Below are positions 1 through 7,990 of a DNA stretch of 64,000 nucleotides, piece by piece. The notes under the pieces are model-generated. The model did not search any database and had not been told where the DNA came from. It saw only the letters and a program-made list of their open reading frames with translations. Position 1 is the first letter of the stretch, and each line of letters starts with the position of its first letter. Source of the stretch: DASRDR01 sp035550795 (GTDB lineage Bacteria > Methylomirabilota > Methylomirabilia > Rokubacteriales > DASRDR01); the NCBI GenBank assembly GCA_035550795.1, contig DASZOL010000050.1, positions 1 to 64,000 on the forward strand. The letters are read 5' to 3'. A program made the translations under genes and the position numbers.

Positions 1-1513
1 TCTGGAGCCCGTAGTCCTCGTAGGGCTGGATCACGATGATCCACGGGTTGAACTCGAGGAACAGCTCGGTCATGCGCTTGTAGGCCTTGGCCCGGAAGCC
101 CTCGTCGACCGAGAAGCGCGCGGCGTTGCCCAGCTCGTCGAACTCGGCGTGCCGCCAGTAGTCGTGCGGCCCGCCCGGCGACATGAGCCGCCACATCATC
201 CCGTCGGGGTCGCGCAGGGTCGAGGTGGGATCGGACCACCAGAGGCCCTTGAAGGTCCGCTCGCGGTTCTTCTGGGCGCGGACCGAGAACTCGATGACCT
301 CGACGACAACGTTGATGCCGACGTCCTTCCACATCGCGGCGATGGCCTCGGACATGGCCTTGTCGTTGGCGAGGAGGCCGACGGTCGTCTCCAGGTAGAT
401 GGGCTCGCCCTTGTACCCGGATTGCTTGACGAGCTCCTTCGCCTTACCGGGATCGTAGGCCAGGGGAGGGAGGCTCGCGTCGAAGTGCGCGTCGCCCTTG
501 GCGATGGGGCCGGTGGGAATGATGCCGCGGCCGCGCCAGAGCTCCTTGACGATCGCTTCCCGGTCCACGCCGAGCTGCATGGCCTTCTTGAGCGTCCAGT
601 TGTTGAGCGGCGGAACCTTGGAGTTCGTGCCGAGCACGTAGAGCCCCGCGTAGAGCGCCGATGCCCCCTTGGTGGTCGCGCTCTGGTTGATGCGGTCCCA
701 GTGATCGGGGGTGAGCTGGGTGATGAGGTCCGTCTCCCCCTTGAGCAGGCCGGCCACGCGCGGGGCGATCTCCGCCACCGGTCGGAAGACGACGCGGTCC
801 ACGTCGATCCGGCCGCCCCAGTAGTCCGGGTTGGCCTCGAGGACGAGCTTGTCATCCTTGGCCCAGGAGACGAAGCGGAGCGGCCCCGTTCCGATTGGCT
901 TGGCGTTGAACGTGTCGTTGCCGACCTGCTCGATGTGCCTGCGGGGGACGATCTGACCCCCGTAGAAGGCCAGGCGCGCGGGGAGCAGGGGGTCGGACGC
1001 CTTCGTGTGGATCACCACGGTGGACGGGTCGGGCGTCTCGATGCGGCTGACGGTCGTGAAGACGCTCGCCACCATCGTCTTCACGTTGGGGTCATAGGTC
1101 CGCTCGATCGAGAACTTCACATCGGCGGACGTGCAGGGATCGCCGTTGTGAAACTTCACGCCCTGGCGGAGCTTGAACGTCCACGCGGTCGGTGCGGTCG
1201 CCTTCCACTCCGTCGCGAGCCCCGGCTGGAGCTTGCCGTCGGGATGGCGGTTGGTCAGGTTGTCGAAGACGTTGAAGGTGACGCGGATGTCGTTCGACGA
1301 GGTCGAGAAGTGCGGATCGAGCTTCGAGACGTCGCCACCCTGGGCGATGACGAGCTCGCGCTTCTGCGTCGTCTGGGCGGTGGCCGCCCGGGGCGACCCG
1401 CTCTCCAGCAGTGCGGCGGCAGCGCCGACGCCGAGGGCCGCGGCGCGCTCCAGGAACGTCCGGCGGGAGAGGGTGCCCGCCGGCCATGGGTCGACCAGGG
1501 CGTGGAAGTTCAT
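1..1513 (-). CDS. Peptide/nickel-type ABC transporter substrate-binding protein (SBP_bac_5), 3' end cut by window edge
   Basis: This is the extracytoplasmic solute receptor of a DppA/OppA-type ABC importer. The start at 1513 follows a clear AAGGAG ribosome-binding site. The N-terminus carries a twin-arginine export signal (SRRTFLERA followed by an Ala/Gly-rich hydrophobic stretch), so Tat export is expected. After the signal come the family hallmarks: a LDPHFS-like strand, a WTFKLRQGVKFHNGDP block and a FSIERTYDP block. About 504 codons are visible and the frame is still open at base 1, so only the last residues are missing. It lies 25 bases downstream of the SelA-like gene and is probably cotranscribed with it; any permease genes would be beyond the edge. 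The substrate cannot be read from the sequence; peptides are typical, but many relatives bind other small molecules. Confidence 0.93.
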   Translation of the reverse strand, partial: MNFHALVDPWPAGTLSRRTFLERAAALGVGAAAALLESGSPRAATAQTTQKRELVIAQGGDVSKLDPHFSTSSNDIRVTFNVFDNLTNRHPDGKLQPGLATEWKATAPTAWTFKLRQGVKFHNGDPCTSADVKFSIERTYDPNVKTMVASVFTTVSRIETPDPSTVVIHTKASDPLLPARLAFYGGQIVPRRHIEQVGNDTFNAKPIGTGPLRFVSWAKDDKLVLEANPDYWGGRIDVDRVVFRPVAEIAPRVAGLLKGETDLITQLTPDHWDRINQSATTKGASALYAGLYVLGTNSKVPPLNNWTLKKAMQLGVDREAIVKELWRGRGIIPTGPIAKGDAHFDASLPPLAYDPGKAKELVKQSGYKGEPIYLETTVGLLANDKAMSEAIAAMWKDVGINVVVEVIEFSVRAQKNRERTFKGLWWSDPTSTLRDPDGMMWRLMSPGGPHDYWRHAEFDELGNAARFSVDEGFRAKAYKRMTELFLEFNPWIIVIQPYEDYGLQ

Positions 1514-1538
1514 TGAGAGTCTCCTTGTGATGCGGGTG

Positions 1539-2657
1539 TCAGGGCCGGGGAGGCCGCGGGAGCAGCTCCTCCCGGAGCCGCCGGGCCACGAGGCTCGCCT
1601 CGTCGCCACGGAGGCAATGGGGATCGACCAGCAGCTCGCCCCGGTGGACGCGGACCATGATCGGCGGCTCGCCGTGGCGGAGGGCCTGCATGACGCTCGC
1701 GGGCGTGAGCCCGCCGGCGGCATCGATGGCGAGGAGCAGCGTCGGCGCGGTCCACACGCGGCGGTCCTCCTCCAGGCGGGCTCGCACGCCGGGAATCTCG
1801 GCGACCGCGTCGAGGATCCGGCGGGCCTCGTCGAGGTGTCGCGCCCACTCGGCGTCGTGGTCGTCCTGGAGGAACAGCTCGAGGGCGGCCACCAGGCCGA
1901 TGATGGCCTCCTTGCTCACCTTGCAGGGACGCCCCACGGCGGAGTTCGGCGCCCCGTTCGCCGCCGCGGCGCGGATGAGGTCGGCACGGCCGACGAGCAG
2001 GCCCGTGTTCTGCGGACCCCGGATGCCCTTGCCTCCGCTCAGGATCACGAGGTCGGCGCCCGTGTCGGTCCAGCGCCGGAGGTGCCCGACCGGCGGCAGG
2101 GTGGACGCGGCGTCGACGATCAGGGGCAGCCCGTGGGCGTGGGCGAGCTCGGCCATCCGCTCGGGCCCCACACCGCGCTCGGCGAGCCCCGGCGAGACGA
2201 TGTAGATGAGCGCCGCGGTCCGGGGGCCGATGGCGGCCTCGATCGCCTCGGGAAGACACGCGTCCCCGTCGCCGACCTCGACCAGGACCGCGCCGGCCAT
2301 GCGGAGCGCCTGGTCATACTGGATCCGGTCGCACCGCTGGATGACGATCTCGTTCCGTATCCCGGTCGTGTCGGGCAGGCGCTGGATGCGGTGGGGGTCG
2401 CTCCCGGCCATGCAGGCGGCGGCCGCGAGGAGGAGGCCGCCCGCCGATCCCGAGGTGACGTGGGCGCCCTCGACGCCGACCAGGCGTGCGATGTGCGCGC
2501 CGGCGAGGGCGTTGAGCTCCGTCATGTCCACGAAGGCCCCCGCGGCCTCGGACATCGCATCGAGGACCGCCTTCGGCATCAGCGAGCCGCTCGCCATCGT
2601 GTTCATGCCGCGGGCGTTGACGATCGGCCGCACCCCGAGCCGTGCGTACACATCCAT
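1539..2657 (-). CDS. SelA-like PLP-dependent aminotransferase-fold enzyme
   Basis: The 372-residue protein belongs to the fold-type I PLP enzymes related to L-seryl-tRNA selenium transferase and to D-glucosaminate-6-phosphate ammonia-lyase. The PLP lysine should be the K in the SGGKGIRGPQNTG motif, and an upstream VDAASTLPP segment supplies the cofactor aspartate. The start at 2657 has a GGGAGGTG ribosome-binding site. No selC tRNA, SelB or selenophosphate synthase gene is near, so a role in selenocysteine synthesis is unlikely. Placement ahead of a solute-binding protein suggests a catabolic lyase or aminotransferase acting on an imported amino compound. The family is clear; the reaction is not. 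Confidence 0.85.
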   Translation of the reverse strand: MDVYARLGVRPIVNARGMNTMASGSLMPKAVLDAMSEAAGAFVDMTELNALAGAHIARLVGVEGAHVTSGSAGGLLLAAAACMAGSDPHRIQRLPDTTGIRNEIVIQRCDRIQYDQALRMAGAVLVEVGDGDACLPEAIEAAIGPRTAALIYIVSPGLAERGVGPERMAELAHAHGLPLIVDAASTLPPVGHLRRWTDTGADLVILSGGKGIRGPQNTGLLVGRADLIRAAAANGAPNSAVGRPCKVSKEAIIGLVAALELFLQDDHDAEWARHLDEARRILDAVAEIPGVRARLEEDRRVWTAPTLLLAIDAAGGLTPASVMQALRHGEPPIMVRVHRGELLVDPHCLRGDEASLVARRLREELLPRPPRP

Positions 2658-2675
2658 GTGGGCACCTCCCGCGCC

Positions 2676-2704
2676 ATTGTCAGGGGGGGCCCGGCGTGAT
2701 GCAA
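2676..2704 (-). promoter_or_regulatory. Putative promoter of the SelA-like gene
   Basis: On the minus strand TTGCAT (2699-2704) and GACAAT (2676-2681) are separated by 17 bases. GACAAT matches the -10 consensus at four positions, while the -35 is weak. The predicted RNA start near 2670 leaves a short leader that contains the ribosome-binding site. Confidence 0.35.
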
Positions 2705-2728
2705 GTGGCTTCGGCCACGCCCGGGCCT

Positions 2729-2743
2729 GGTACAATTGGTACC
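2729..2743. promoter_or_regulatory. Inverted repeat with embedded -10 box between divergent genes
   Basis: The sequence is GGTAC-AATTG-GTACC, a perfect 5-base inverted repeat with a 5-base centre. It overlaps TACAAT (2731-2736), a near-consensus -10 element for the plus-strand amidase gene. No good -35 is visible. A symmetric site on top of a promoter in a divergent intergenic region is what a repressor operator looks like, and the TGGTAC...GTACC pattern resembles sites of FadR-type GntR regulators. No regulator gene is adjacent, so the role is inferred. Confidence 0.4.
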
Positions 2744-2792
2744 CGTGCCCTGCGAGGGCCCGTTTCCGGGGCCCGCCGAGGAGGATCCCCTC

Positions 2793-4232
2793 GTGCCCGA
2801 CCGTGATCTCTGCTTCACGCCCGCGGCGGAGCTCGCCCGCTTGTATCGCGCCCGCAAGGTGTCGCCGCTGGAGGTCATGCAGGCGGTGCTGGCGCGGATC
2901 GACGCCGTCAACCCCCTCGTCAACGCCTACGTCACGCTGGCCCGGGAGGCTGCCCTCGCCGGGGCTCGGAAGGCGACGGCGGCTCTCCGCCGCCGGGCGA
3001 GCCTCCCGCCGCTCCACGGGGTGCCCGTGTCGATCAAGGACCTCACCCCCACCAAGGGCATCCGGACCACGTGGGGCTCGAAGGTCTTCGAGCATCACGT
3101 CCCGTCCGAGGATGCCCTGTCCGTCACCCGCCTGAAGGCCGCCGGCGCCATCGTCGTGGGCAAGACCAACACCCCGGAGTTCGGGGCGGGTGGGAACACC
3201 TTCAACGCGGTGTTCGGCGCGACCCGGAATCCGTGGAACCCCGCGCTCACCTGCGGGGGCTCGAGCGGCGGGGCGGCGGTGGCCCTCGCCACCGGCATGG
3301 GTCCGCTCGCCCAGGGGTCGGATCTGGGCGGGTCGCTTCGGACGCCGGCGGCGTTCTGCGGCGTGGTAGGATTCCGCACGACGCCCGGCCTCGTGCCCGT
3401 GTATCCGCGGGAGCTCGCGTGGGACTCGCTGTCGGTGTCGGGGCCGATGGCGCGCACGGTCGCCGATGCCGCGCTGATGCTGTCGGTGATGGCCGGGCCG
3501 GACGACCGTGCGCCGCTCTCCTACGACGTGGACACGCGCGGCTTTCCGGCGGCGGTCCGCCAGCCCTCGGTCCGTGGGTGGCGCGTGGCCTGGACGCCGG
3601 ACCTCGACGGGCTGATCCCGGTGGACGCCGAGGTCGCCCGGGTGGCCGCTCGGGCGAGCGGCGTGTTCCGGTCGCTCGGCGCCCGGGTGACGACGGCATC
3701 GCCGTCCTTCGCGGAGCTGAACGACATCGTGCTGGGAACCCGGGGCCTCTCGATGGTGGCGAACCACGCCGACCGGCTGCCCAGGTGGCGTGACGCGATG
3801 CAGAAGGGCCTGGTGTGGAACGTCGAGCAAGGGCTCGCGCTCACGGCGCGCGACATCGCCCGCGCCGAGAAGCTGCGCAGCGCCCTGTGGGAGCGGGTTC
3901 GACGGTTCATGGAGCGGTACGAGCTCCTGGTCCTGCCCACGGTGGCCGTCAAGCCGTTCCCGATCGAAGTGCCGTATCCGACGGAGCTCGACGGGAAGCC
4001 GCTCGACAACTACACGCAGTGGTTCTTCCTCACGTACGCGCTCTCGGTGACCGGCCTGCCGGTGATCTCCGTCCCCGCCGGGTTCACGCGGGACGGGCTC
4101 CCGGTCGGTATCCAGATCGTGGGACGCCGGCGCCAGGAAGCGGCCGTGCTCACCGCGGCGGCGGCGTTCGAGGCTGCCGCGCCATGGGCCGGCCGGATCC
4201 CACCCATCGTCACCGTGCGACCGCCGGCATGA
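2793..4232 (+). CDS. Amidase signature family hydrolase
   Basis: The 479-residue enzyme hydrolyses a carboxamide to an acid and ammonia using the Ser-cisSer-Lys triad. The lysine is in the VSIKDL motif, and the Gly/Ser-rich signature includes TCGGSSGGAAVALATG, followed by GSDLGGSLRTPA, which holds the nucleophile. The GTG start at 2793 is preferred over upstream in-frame starts because GAGGAGG lies 8 bases before it. The gene overlaps the next one by four bases (ATGA), so the two are translationally coupled. It may be controlled by the palindrome at 2729-2743. It is not obviously GatA, because no gatB or gatC is present; a catabolic amidase is more likely. Confidence 0.92.
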   Translation: MPDRDLCFTPAAELARLYRARKVSPLEVMQAVLARIDAVNPLVNAYVTLAREAALAGARKATAALRRRASLPPLHGVPVSIKDLTPTKGIRTTWGSKVFEHHVPSEDALSVTRLKAAGAIVVGKTNTPEFGAGGNTFNAVFGATRNPWNPALTCGGSSGGAAVALATGMGPLAQGSDLGGSLRTPAAFCGVVGFRTTPGLVPVYPRELAWDSLSVSGPMARTVADAALMLSVMAGPDDRAPLSYDVDTRGFPAAVRQPSVRGWRVAWTPDLDGLIPVDAEVARVAARASGVFRSLGARVTTASPSFAELNDIVLGTRGLSMVANHADRLPRWRDAMQKGLVWNVEQGLALTARDIARAEKLRSALWERVRRFMERYELLVLPTVAVKPFPIEVPYPTELDGKPLDNYTQWFFLTYALSVTGLPVISVPAGFTRDGLPVGIQIVGRRRQEAAVLTAAAAFEAAAPWAGRIPPIVTVRPPA

Positions 4233-4918
4233 CTGCCTGGCGCCTCCGGATCCTGTCGGCGAACCTCGCGAACGGGCGGGCCGACGCGGACGCCTTCGGG
4301 GAGCTGGTCGAGGCGGCCGGGCCCGACGTGGTCGCCGTGCAGGAGCTCGCTCCGCCGCAGGCCGAGGCGCTGGCCCGGGTCCTGCCGTTCGGCAAGCTCG
4401 AGCCCGCCTGGGACCACCACGGCATGGGGATCGCGCTCCGGGAGCCAGGCAGCGTGCGGGCGCTTCCGCTCCCGTACCGCTCAGCGTTCGTGGCGGAGCT
4501 GCCGGGGCCGGCGGACGACGAGTCGATCGAGATCCTCAACCTCCATCTCGCCGCTCCCCACGTCCACCCCGTGGTGCAGCGGATGAAGGATCGCCGCGGC
4601 CAGCTTCGCCACGTGCTGGCCCACCTCGACGCGACGCCGCGGCGTCGGCGGGCGCTGGCCGGCGACCTGAACTCGACGCCTCTCTGGCCCGCGTACCGGC
4701 GCCTGCGGGCGCGGTTCGACGACGCGGCCGTGGAAGCGGCGCGACGGATCGGCCGCCGCCCGGGGCGCACGTGGGGGCCGTGGGCCGGCTCGATGAGGCT
4801 CCTGCGGATCGACCACGTGCTCGTGCGCGGTCTGGCCGCCGCGGAGACGAGCGTCCTGCCCCTCCGGGGCAGCGACCACAGCGCGCTCGTCGCGGATCTG
4901 GAGCTGCTTCCGGGGTAG
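4229..4918 (+). CDS. Endonuclease/exonuclease/phosphatase (EEP) fold protein, cytoplasmic
   Basis: The 229-residue protein has the complete EEP active-site set: Asn in ANL near the start, Glu in VQEL, the NLHL strand, Asp and Asn in GDLNST, and the C-terminal GSDHSA with the catalytic Asp-His pair. There is no signal peptide. The family covers DNA-repair nucleases and phosphodiesterases for nucleotides and lipids, and the substrate cannot be told from the sequence. The start overlaps the amidase stop, suggesting coupled translation. A second, secreted EEP protein is encoded at 56002-57036. Confidence 0.85.
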   Translation: MTAWRLRILSANLANGRADADAFGELVEAAGPDVVAVQELAPPQAEALARVLPFGKLEPAWDHHGMGIALREPGSVRALPLPYRSAFVAELPGPADDESIEILNLHLAAPHVHPVVQRMKDRRGQLRHVLAHLDATPRRRRALAGDLNSTPLWPAYRRLRARFDDAAVEAARRIGRRPGRTWGPWAGSMRLLRIDHVLVRGLAAAETSVLPLRGSDHSALVADLELLPG

Positions 4919-4954
4919 GCGTCCCGGCGCGACCGGGCGCGCAACCGCCGCGCG

Positions 4955-6172
4955 CTACCGCTGGTACATGAGCGTCGCGGCGGAGTAGCCGGGCAGGCGC
5001 CCGGGCTCCCAGGCGTGCTTCCGTGCGACCGGTTCCACGAGGTCGGCGCCCCACCCGGGCCGTGTCGGCAGGACGACCTCTCCTCCCTCGATCACGGGCG
5101 GCGCGTCCACCAGCTCGTCCTTCCACGGGACGTCGTCCACGTCGATCTCCATGATCCGGACGTTGGGCACCGTGGCGCAGAGGTGGAGCGAGTGGAGGGT
5201 CGCGAGGTGGCTGTAGTAGTTGTGAGGCGCGATGTTCAGCTCGTAGGTCTCCGCCAGGTCCGCCACCTTGCGGGACTGGGCGAAGCCGTTCCACGGCACG
5301 TCGACCATCACCACGTCCATCGAGCGCGCCTCGAAGAACGGGCGGTAGCCGCGCAGGCCGTAGAGGTTCTCGCCCGAGCAGATCGGCATCGGCGCCCCGT
5401 CCCGGACCTCGCGAAGGGCGCGCTCGTCGTACATGTCGATCTCGACCCACATGAGATCGAGCCCGGCGACCGCCCGGCACACCCGGATGGCCGCCTCCGG
5501 CTTCATGTTGAAGTTGAGGTCGAGGGCGACACCGACGTCGGGGCCGACGGCGCGCCGGAAGGTGCCGAGGAGCCTCTCGATGTGGCGGATCATCTCGGAG
5601 GTGACCGTCTGGTCGGTCGTGCCAAGCGGGCCGCCGAATCCCGGGAAGTGCACGCGCGCGGGGTCGCCCGGATAGACGATGTTGGTCTTGAGCGCCCGGT
5701 AGCCGCGCCGGACGACCTCCTCGCCGAGACGGTGGACGTCGTCCATCGTGCGGATGGGCGGCACGCCGATGATCGCGGCGTTCATCGCCCGCGACGTCCC
5801 GCAGTGGGACCAGTACACGGCCTGGCGCAGGCGGAGCGGCCCTCCGAAGAGCTCGGAGACCGGGACCCCGAGCGCCTTGGCCTTCACGTCCCACAGCGCG
5901 AGCTCGATCCCCGCGATCGCCTTGGCGGCGATGCCACCGGGGCTCTGCCGGGCCATGCGGTAGAGGTCCCAGTAGACCCGCTCGACCGGCCGCGGATCCT
6001 GGCCGATCAGGATGGGTTCGAAGTCCCTGACCGCGCCGACGACGCCGTAGGGGTTCCGCCCGTCGGAGCACTCCCCGTAGCCCGTGAGGCCCGCGTCCGT
6101 GCGGACGGCGACGAACTGCCAGGGCCGCCACCCGGCGTCGACCACGAAGGTCTCGATCCCGGTGATCTTCAT
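4955..6172 (-). CDS. Mandelate racemase/muconate lactonizing (enolase superfamily) enzyme
   Basis: The 405-residue protein has the capping domain followed by the TIM-barrel domain of the enolase superfamily, which uses Mg2+ to stabilise an enediolate. The three metal ligands are visible as Asp in VALDLNFN, Glu in WVEID and Glu in CSGEN. IAPHN near the C-terminus supplies the candidate catalytic histidine of the mandelate racemase/sugar-acid dehydratase subgroup. A dehydratase for an acid sugar or related hydroxy acid is the best guess. It starts 4 bases after the stop of the dioxygenase gene and is the last gene of the TRAP operon, so its substrate may be the TRAP cargo or a product made from it. 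Confidence 0.87.
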   Translation of the reverse strand: MKITGIETFVVDAGWRPWQFVAVRTDAGLTGYGECSDGRNPYGVVGAVRDFEPILIGQDPRPVERVYWDLYRMARQSPGGIAAKAIAGIELALWDVKAKALGVPVSELFGGPLRLRQAVYWSHCGTSRAMNAAIIGVPPIRTMDDVHRLGEEVVRRGYRALKTNIVYPGDPARVHFPGFGGPLGTTDQTVTSEMIRHIERLLGTFRRAVGPDVGVALDLNFNMKPEAAIRVCRAVAGLDLMWVEIDMYDERALREVRDGAPMPICSGENLYGLRGYRPFFEARSMDVVMVDVPWNGFAQSRKVADLAETYELNIAPHNYYSHLATLHSLHLCATVPNVRIMEIDVDDVPWKDELVDAPPVIEGGEVVLPTRPGWGADLVEPVARKHAWEPGRLPGYSAATLMYQR

Positions 6173-6176
6173 CCGA

Positions 6177-6956
6177 TCACACGCGGTAGACGTACTGCTT
6201 GCCCGGCTCGCGCTCGACGTCGGGCGGGTAGCTCTTACGCTTGTCGGCGTAGTACTGCGCCCGGTGGTCGCCCTCCCCGAGGCGGTTGTACGTGACGTAG
6301 AGCACGCGCCGGGGCTCATCGGAGAGGTTCGGGCCCGAGCGATGCGGCACGAAGGAATCGAAGAACACCGCGTCTCCCGGCCGGGTCGGGCAGGGGACGA
6401 ACTCGACCCCCCGGAGGTCCCGCTCCGACAGCGGCGCCCACTCGGACCCGATCAGGCCGCGCGTGTGATGGCCGGCCGCCAGCTCGAGGCACCCGTTCGC
6501 CTCGGTCGCCTCGTCGATGGCGACCAGAGCGGTCACGAAGAGGGACGCGTACACGCTCCAGCCCGCCTGCTGGTCCTGGTGCGGCTTGAAGCCGTCTCCG
6601 CCCGCGAGCTTGAAGTTGATCTTGTCCTTGAAGAGGACGGCCGGCTCGCCGAGGAGATCGCTCACGCGCCCGAGAAGCTTGTCGCCGTCGAAGATCGCCT
6701 TGAAGCCGGGGTGGTAGGGATAGAAGTTCTCGATTCGATTGACCAGCCGGCGACCCGGCTCCCGCAGGCTCGGCTCACCGTAGACCATCCAGACGCCCGG
6801 CTGCTCGGGCCACGCCTGCACCTCGTCGGTGGCGCGGTGGAGATCGGCGACCTCGTCGAGGCCGAAGAGGCCGCGGCACACGAGGAAGCCATCGCGGCGG
6901 TAGTCGTCGAGCTCCGGCCTGGACAGGAACCGGGGCGTCCGGAACTGCTGGGTCAT
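6177..6956 (-). CDS. Phytanoyl-CoA dioxygenase (PhyH) family protein
   Basis: The 259-residue protein belongs to the Fe(II)/2-oxoglutarate dioxygenases of the PhyH family. The iron triad is visible as HQD (residues around 133) and the distal His in VPHRSGPN, followed by an Arg-rich strand that should bind 2-oxoglutarate. Bacterial members hydroxylate many substrates, including natural products and amino acids, so phytanoyl-CoA itself should not be assumed. The start at 6956 overlaps the stop of the upstream oxidoreductase gene by four bases (ATGA). Together with the next gene it could form a short oxidative route for the TRAP substrate. Confidence 0.85.
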   Translation of the reverse strand: MTQQFRTPRFLSRPELDDYRRDGFLVCRGLFGLDEVADLHRATDEVQAWPEQPGVWMVYGEPSLREPGRRLVNRIENFYPYHPGFKAIFDGDKLLGRVSDLLGEPAVLFKDKINFKLAGGDGFKPHQDQQAGWSVYASLFVTALVAIDEATEANGCLELAAGHHTRGLIGSEWAPLSERDLRGVEFVPCPTRPGDAVFFDSFVPHRSGPNLSDEPRRVLYVTYNRLGEGDHRAQYYADKRKSYPPDVEREPGKQYVYRV

Positions 6957-7927
6957 GGCGACAGGACCACCTTTCCGTAGGACTCGCGGGCCGCCAGCGC
7001 CCGGAGCGCGTCGGCGGCCTCGCGGAGGGGATAGGTGCGGTAGATCACGGGGTGGATCCGGTCCTGCCCGTAGAGCTTCAGCAGGGCGTCCATCCACTCC
7101 TGGACCAGCGGAGAGCCGCGGCGCTGGTAGTAGCCCCAGTGGACGCCGACCACGCTGATGTTCTTGAGCAGGAGGCGGTTGACGGCCACCGTCGGGATGC
7201 GCCCTCCGGCGAAGCCGATGGTGAGGAGCCGCCCCTCGAACGCGATGCACTTGGTCGAGCCGTCGAAGACGTCACCGCCGACCGGATCGTAGATGACGTC
7301 GGCGCCCTCCCCGCCCGTGACCGCCTTGACGCGCTCGATCCAGTCCTCCGTCCGGTAGTCGACGAGAACGTCGGCGCCGGACTGGCGGGCGACCTCGAGC
7401 TTCTCCGGCGTGCCGGCGGTAGCGATGACCCGGGCTCCGAGCGCCTTCCCGAGCTGGACCGCCGCGAGCCCGACGCCGCCGGCCGCTCCGTGGATGAGGA
7501 GCCACTCGCCGGGCTGGAGGGCCGCGCGCCGCACGAGCGCCGAGTAGCCGGTCTGGTAGACGACGAAGAAGGCCGCGGCGTGGTCGAACGGCATCGCGTC
7601 GGGGATCGGGTACACGCGCTCGGCGGTCACCACGGCCCGCTCGGCGTAGCCGCCCCACTCCAGGTTGGCGATGACGCGCTGGCCCGGGCGCACGGCCGTC
7701 ACGCCGGAGCCGACCGAGCGCACGACGCCCGCGATCTCGTGGCCGGGGCTGAAGGGCGGGGGCGGCTTGACCTGGTACTTGCCCTGGATCATCAGGATAT
7801 CGGGAAAGTTGCATCCGATCGCGCGCGTCTCGACGAGGACCTGACCAGGTCCTGGCCGGGGGTCGGGCACGTCCGTGTACTCGAGCTCCGAGGGCTCGCC
7901 CCACCGCGTCGCGACCATCGCCTTCAT
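6953..7927 (-). CDS. NADPH:quinone oxidoreductase-like MDR family protein
   Basis: The 324-residue protein is a zinc-free medium-chain dehydrogenase/reductase of the quinone oxidoreductase type. It has the GroES-like N-terminal half with CNFPD and SPGHEIAG, then a Rossmann half with the NADPH-binding GAAGGVGLAAVQ motif. No structural-zinc cysteine cluster is present. Members reduce quinones, enals or enoyl thioesters with NADPH. It lies 63 bases after the TRAP permease gene and is coupled by ATGA to the dioxygenase gene. A TATCAT element at 7936-7941 just before the ATG could give an internal, nearly leaderless start, but no -35 accompanies it. Confidence 0.88.
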   Translation of the reverse strand: MKAMVATRWGEPSELEYTDVPDPRPGPGQVLVETRAIGCNFPDILMIQGKYQVKPPPPFSPGHEIAGVVRSVGSGVTAVRPGQRVIANLEWGGYAERAVVTAERVYPIPDAMPFDHAAAFFVVYQTGYSALVRRAALQPGEWLLIHGAAGGVGLAAVQLGKALGARVIATAGTPEKLEVARQSGADVLVDYRTEDWIERVKAVTGGEGADVIYDPVGGDVFDGSTKCIAFEGRLLTIGFAGGRIPTVAVNRLLLKNISVVGVHWGYYQRRGSPLVQEWMDALLKLYGQDRIHPVIYRTYPLREAADALRALAARESYGKVVLSP

Positions 7928-7990
7928 GACGGTAGATGATACCAGCGTCGCGGTGGTCGCGGGGCCGCGACCCGCGCGCCGTGGAGGGCG

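Noticed and set aside
6177..7250. A longer dioxygenase start reaching into the oxidoreductase gene
   Set aside because: The ATG at 6956 is coupled by ATGA and matches the family N-terminus; the extension is a shadow of the upstream gene.
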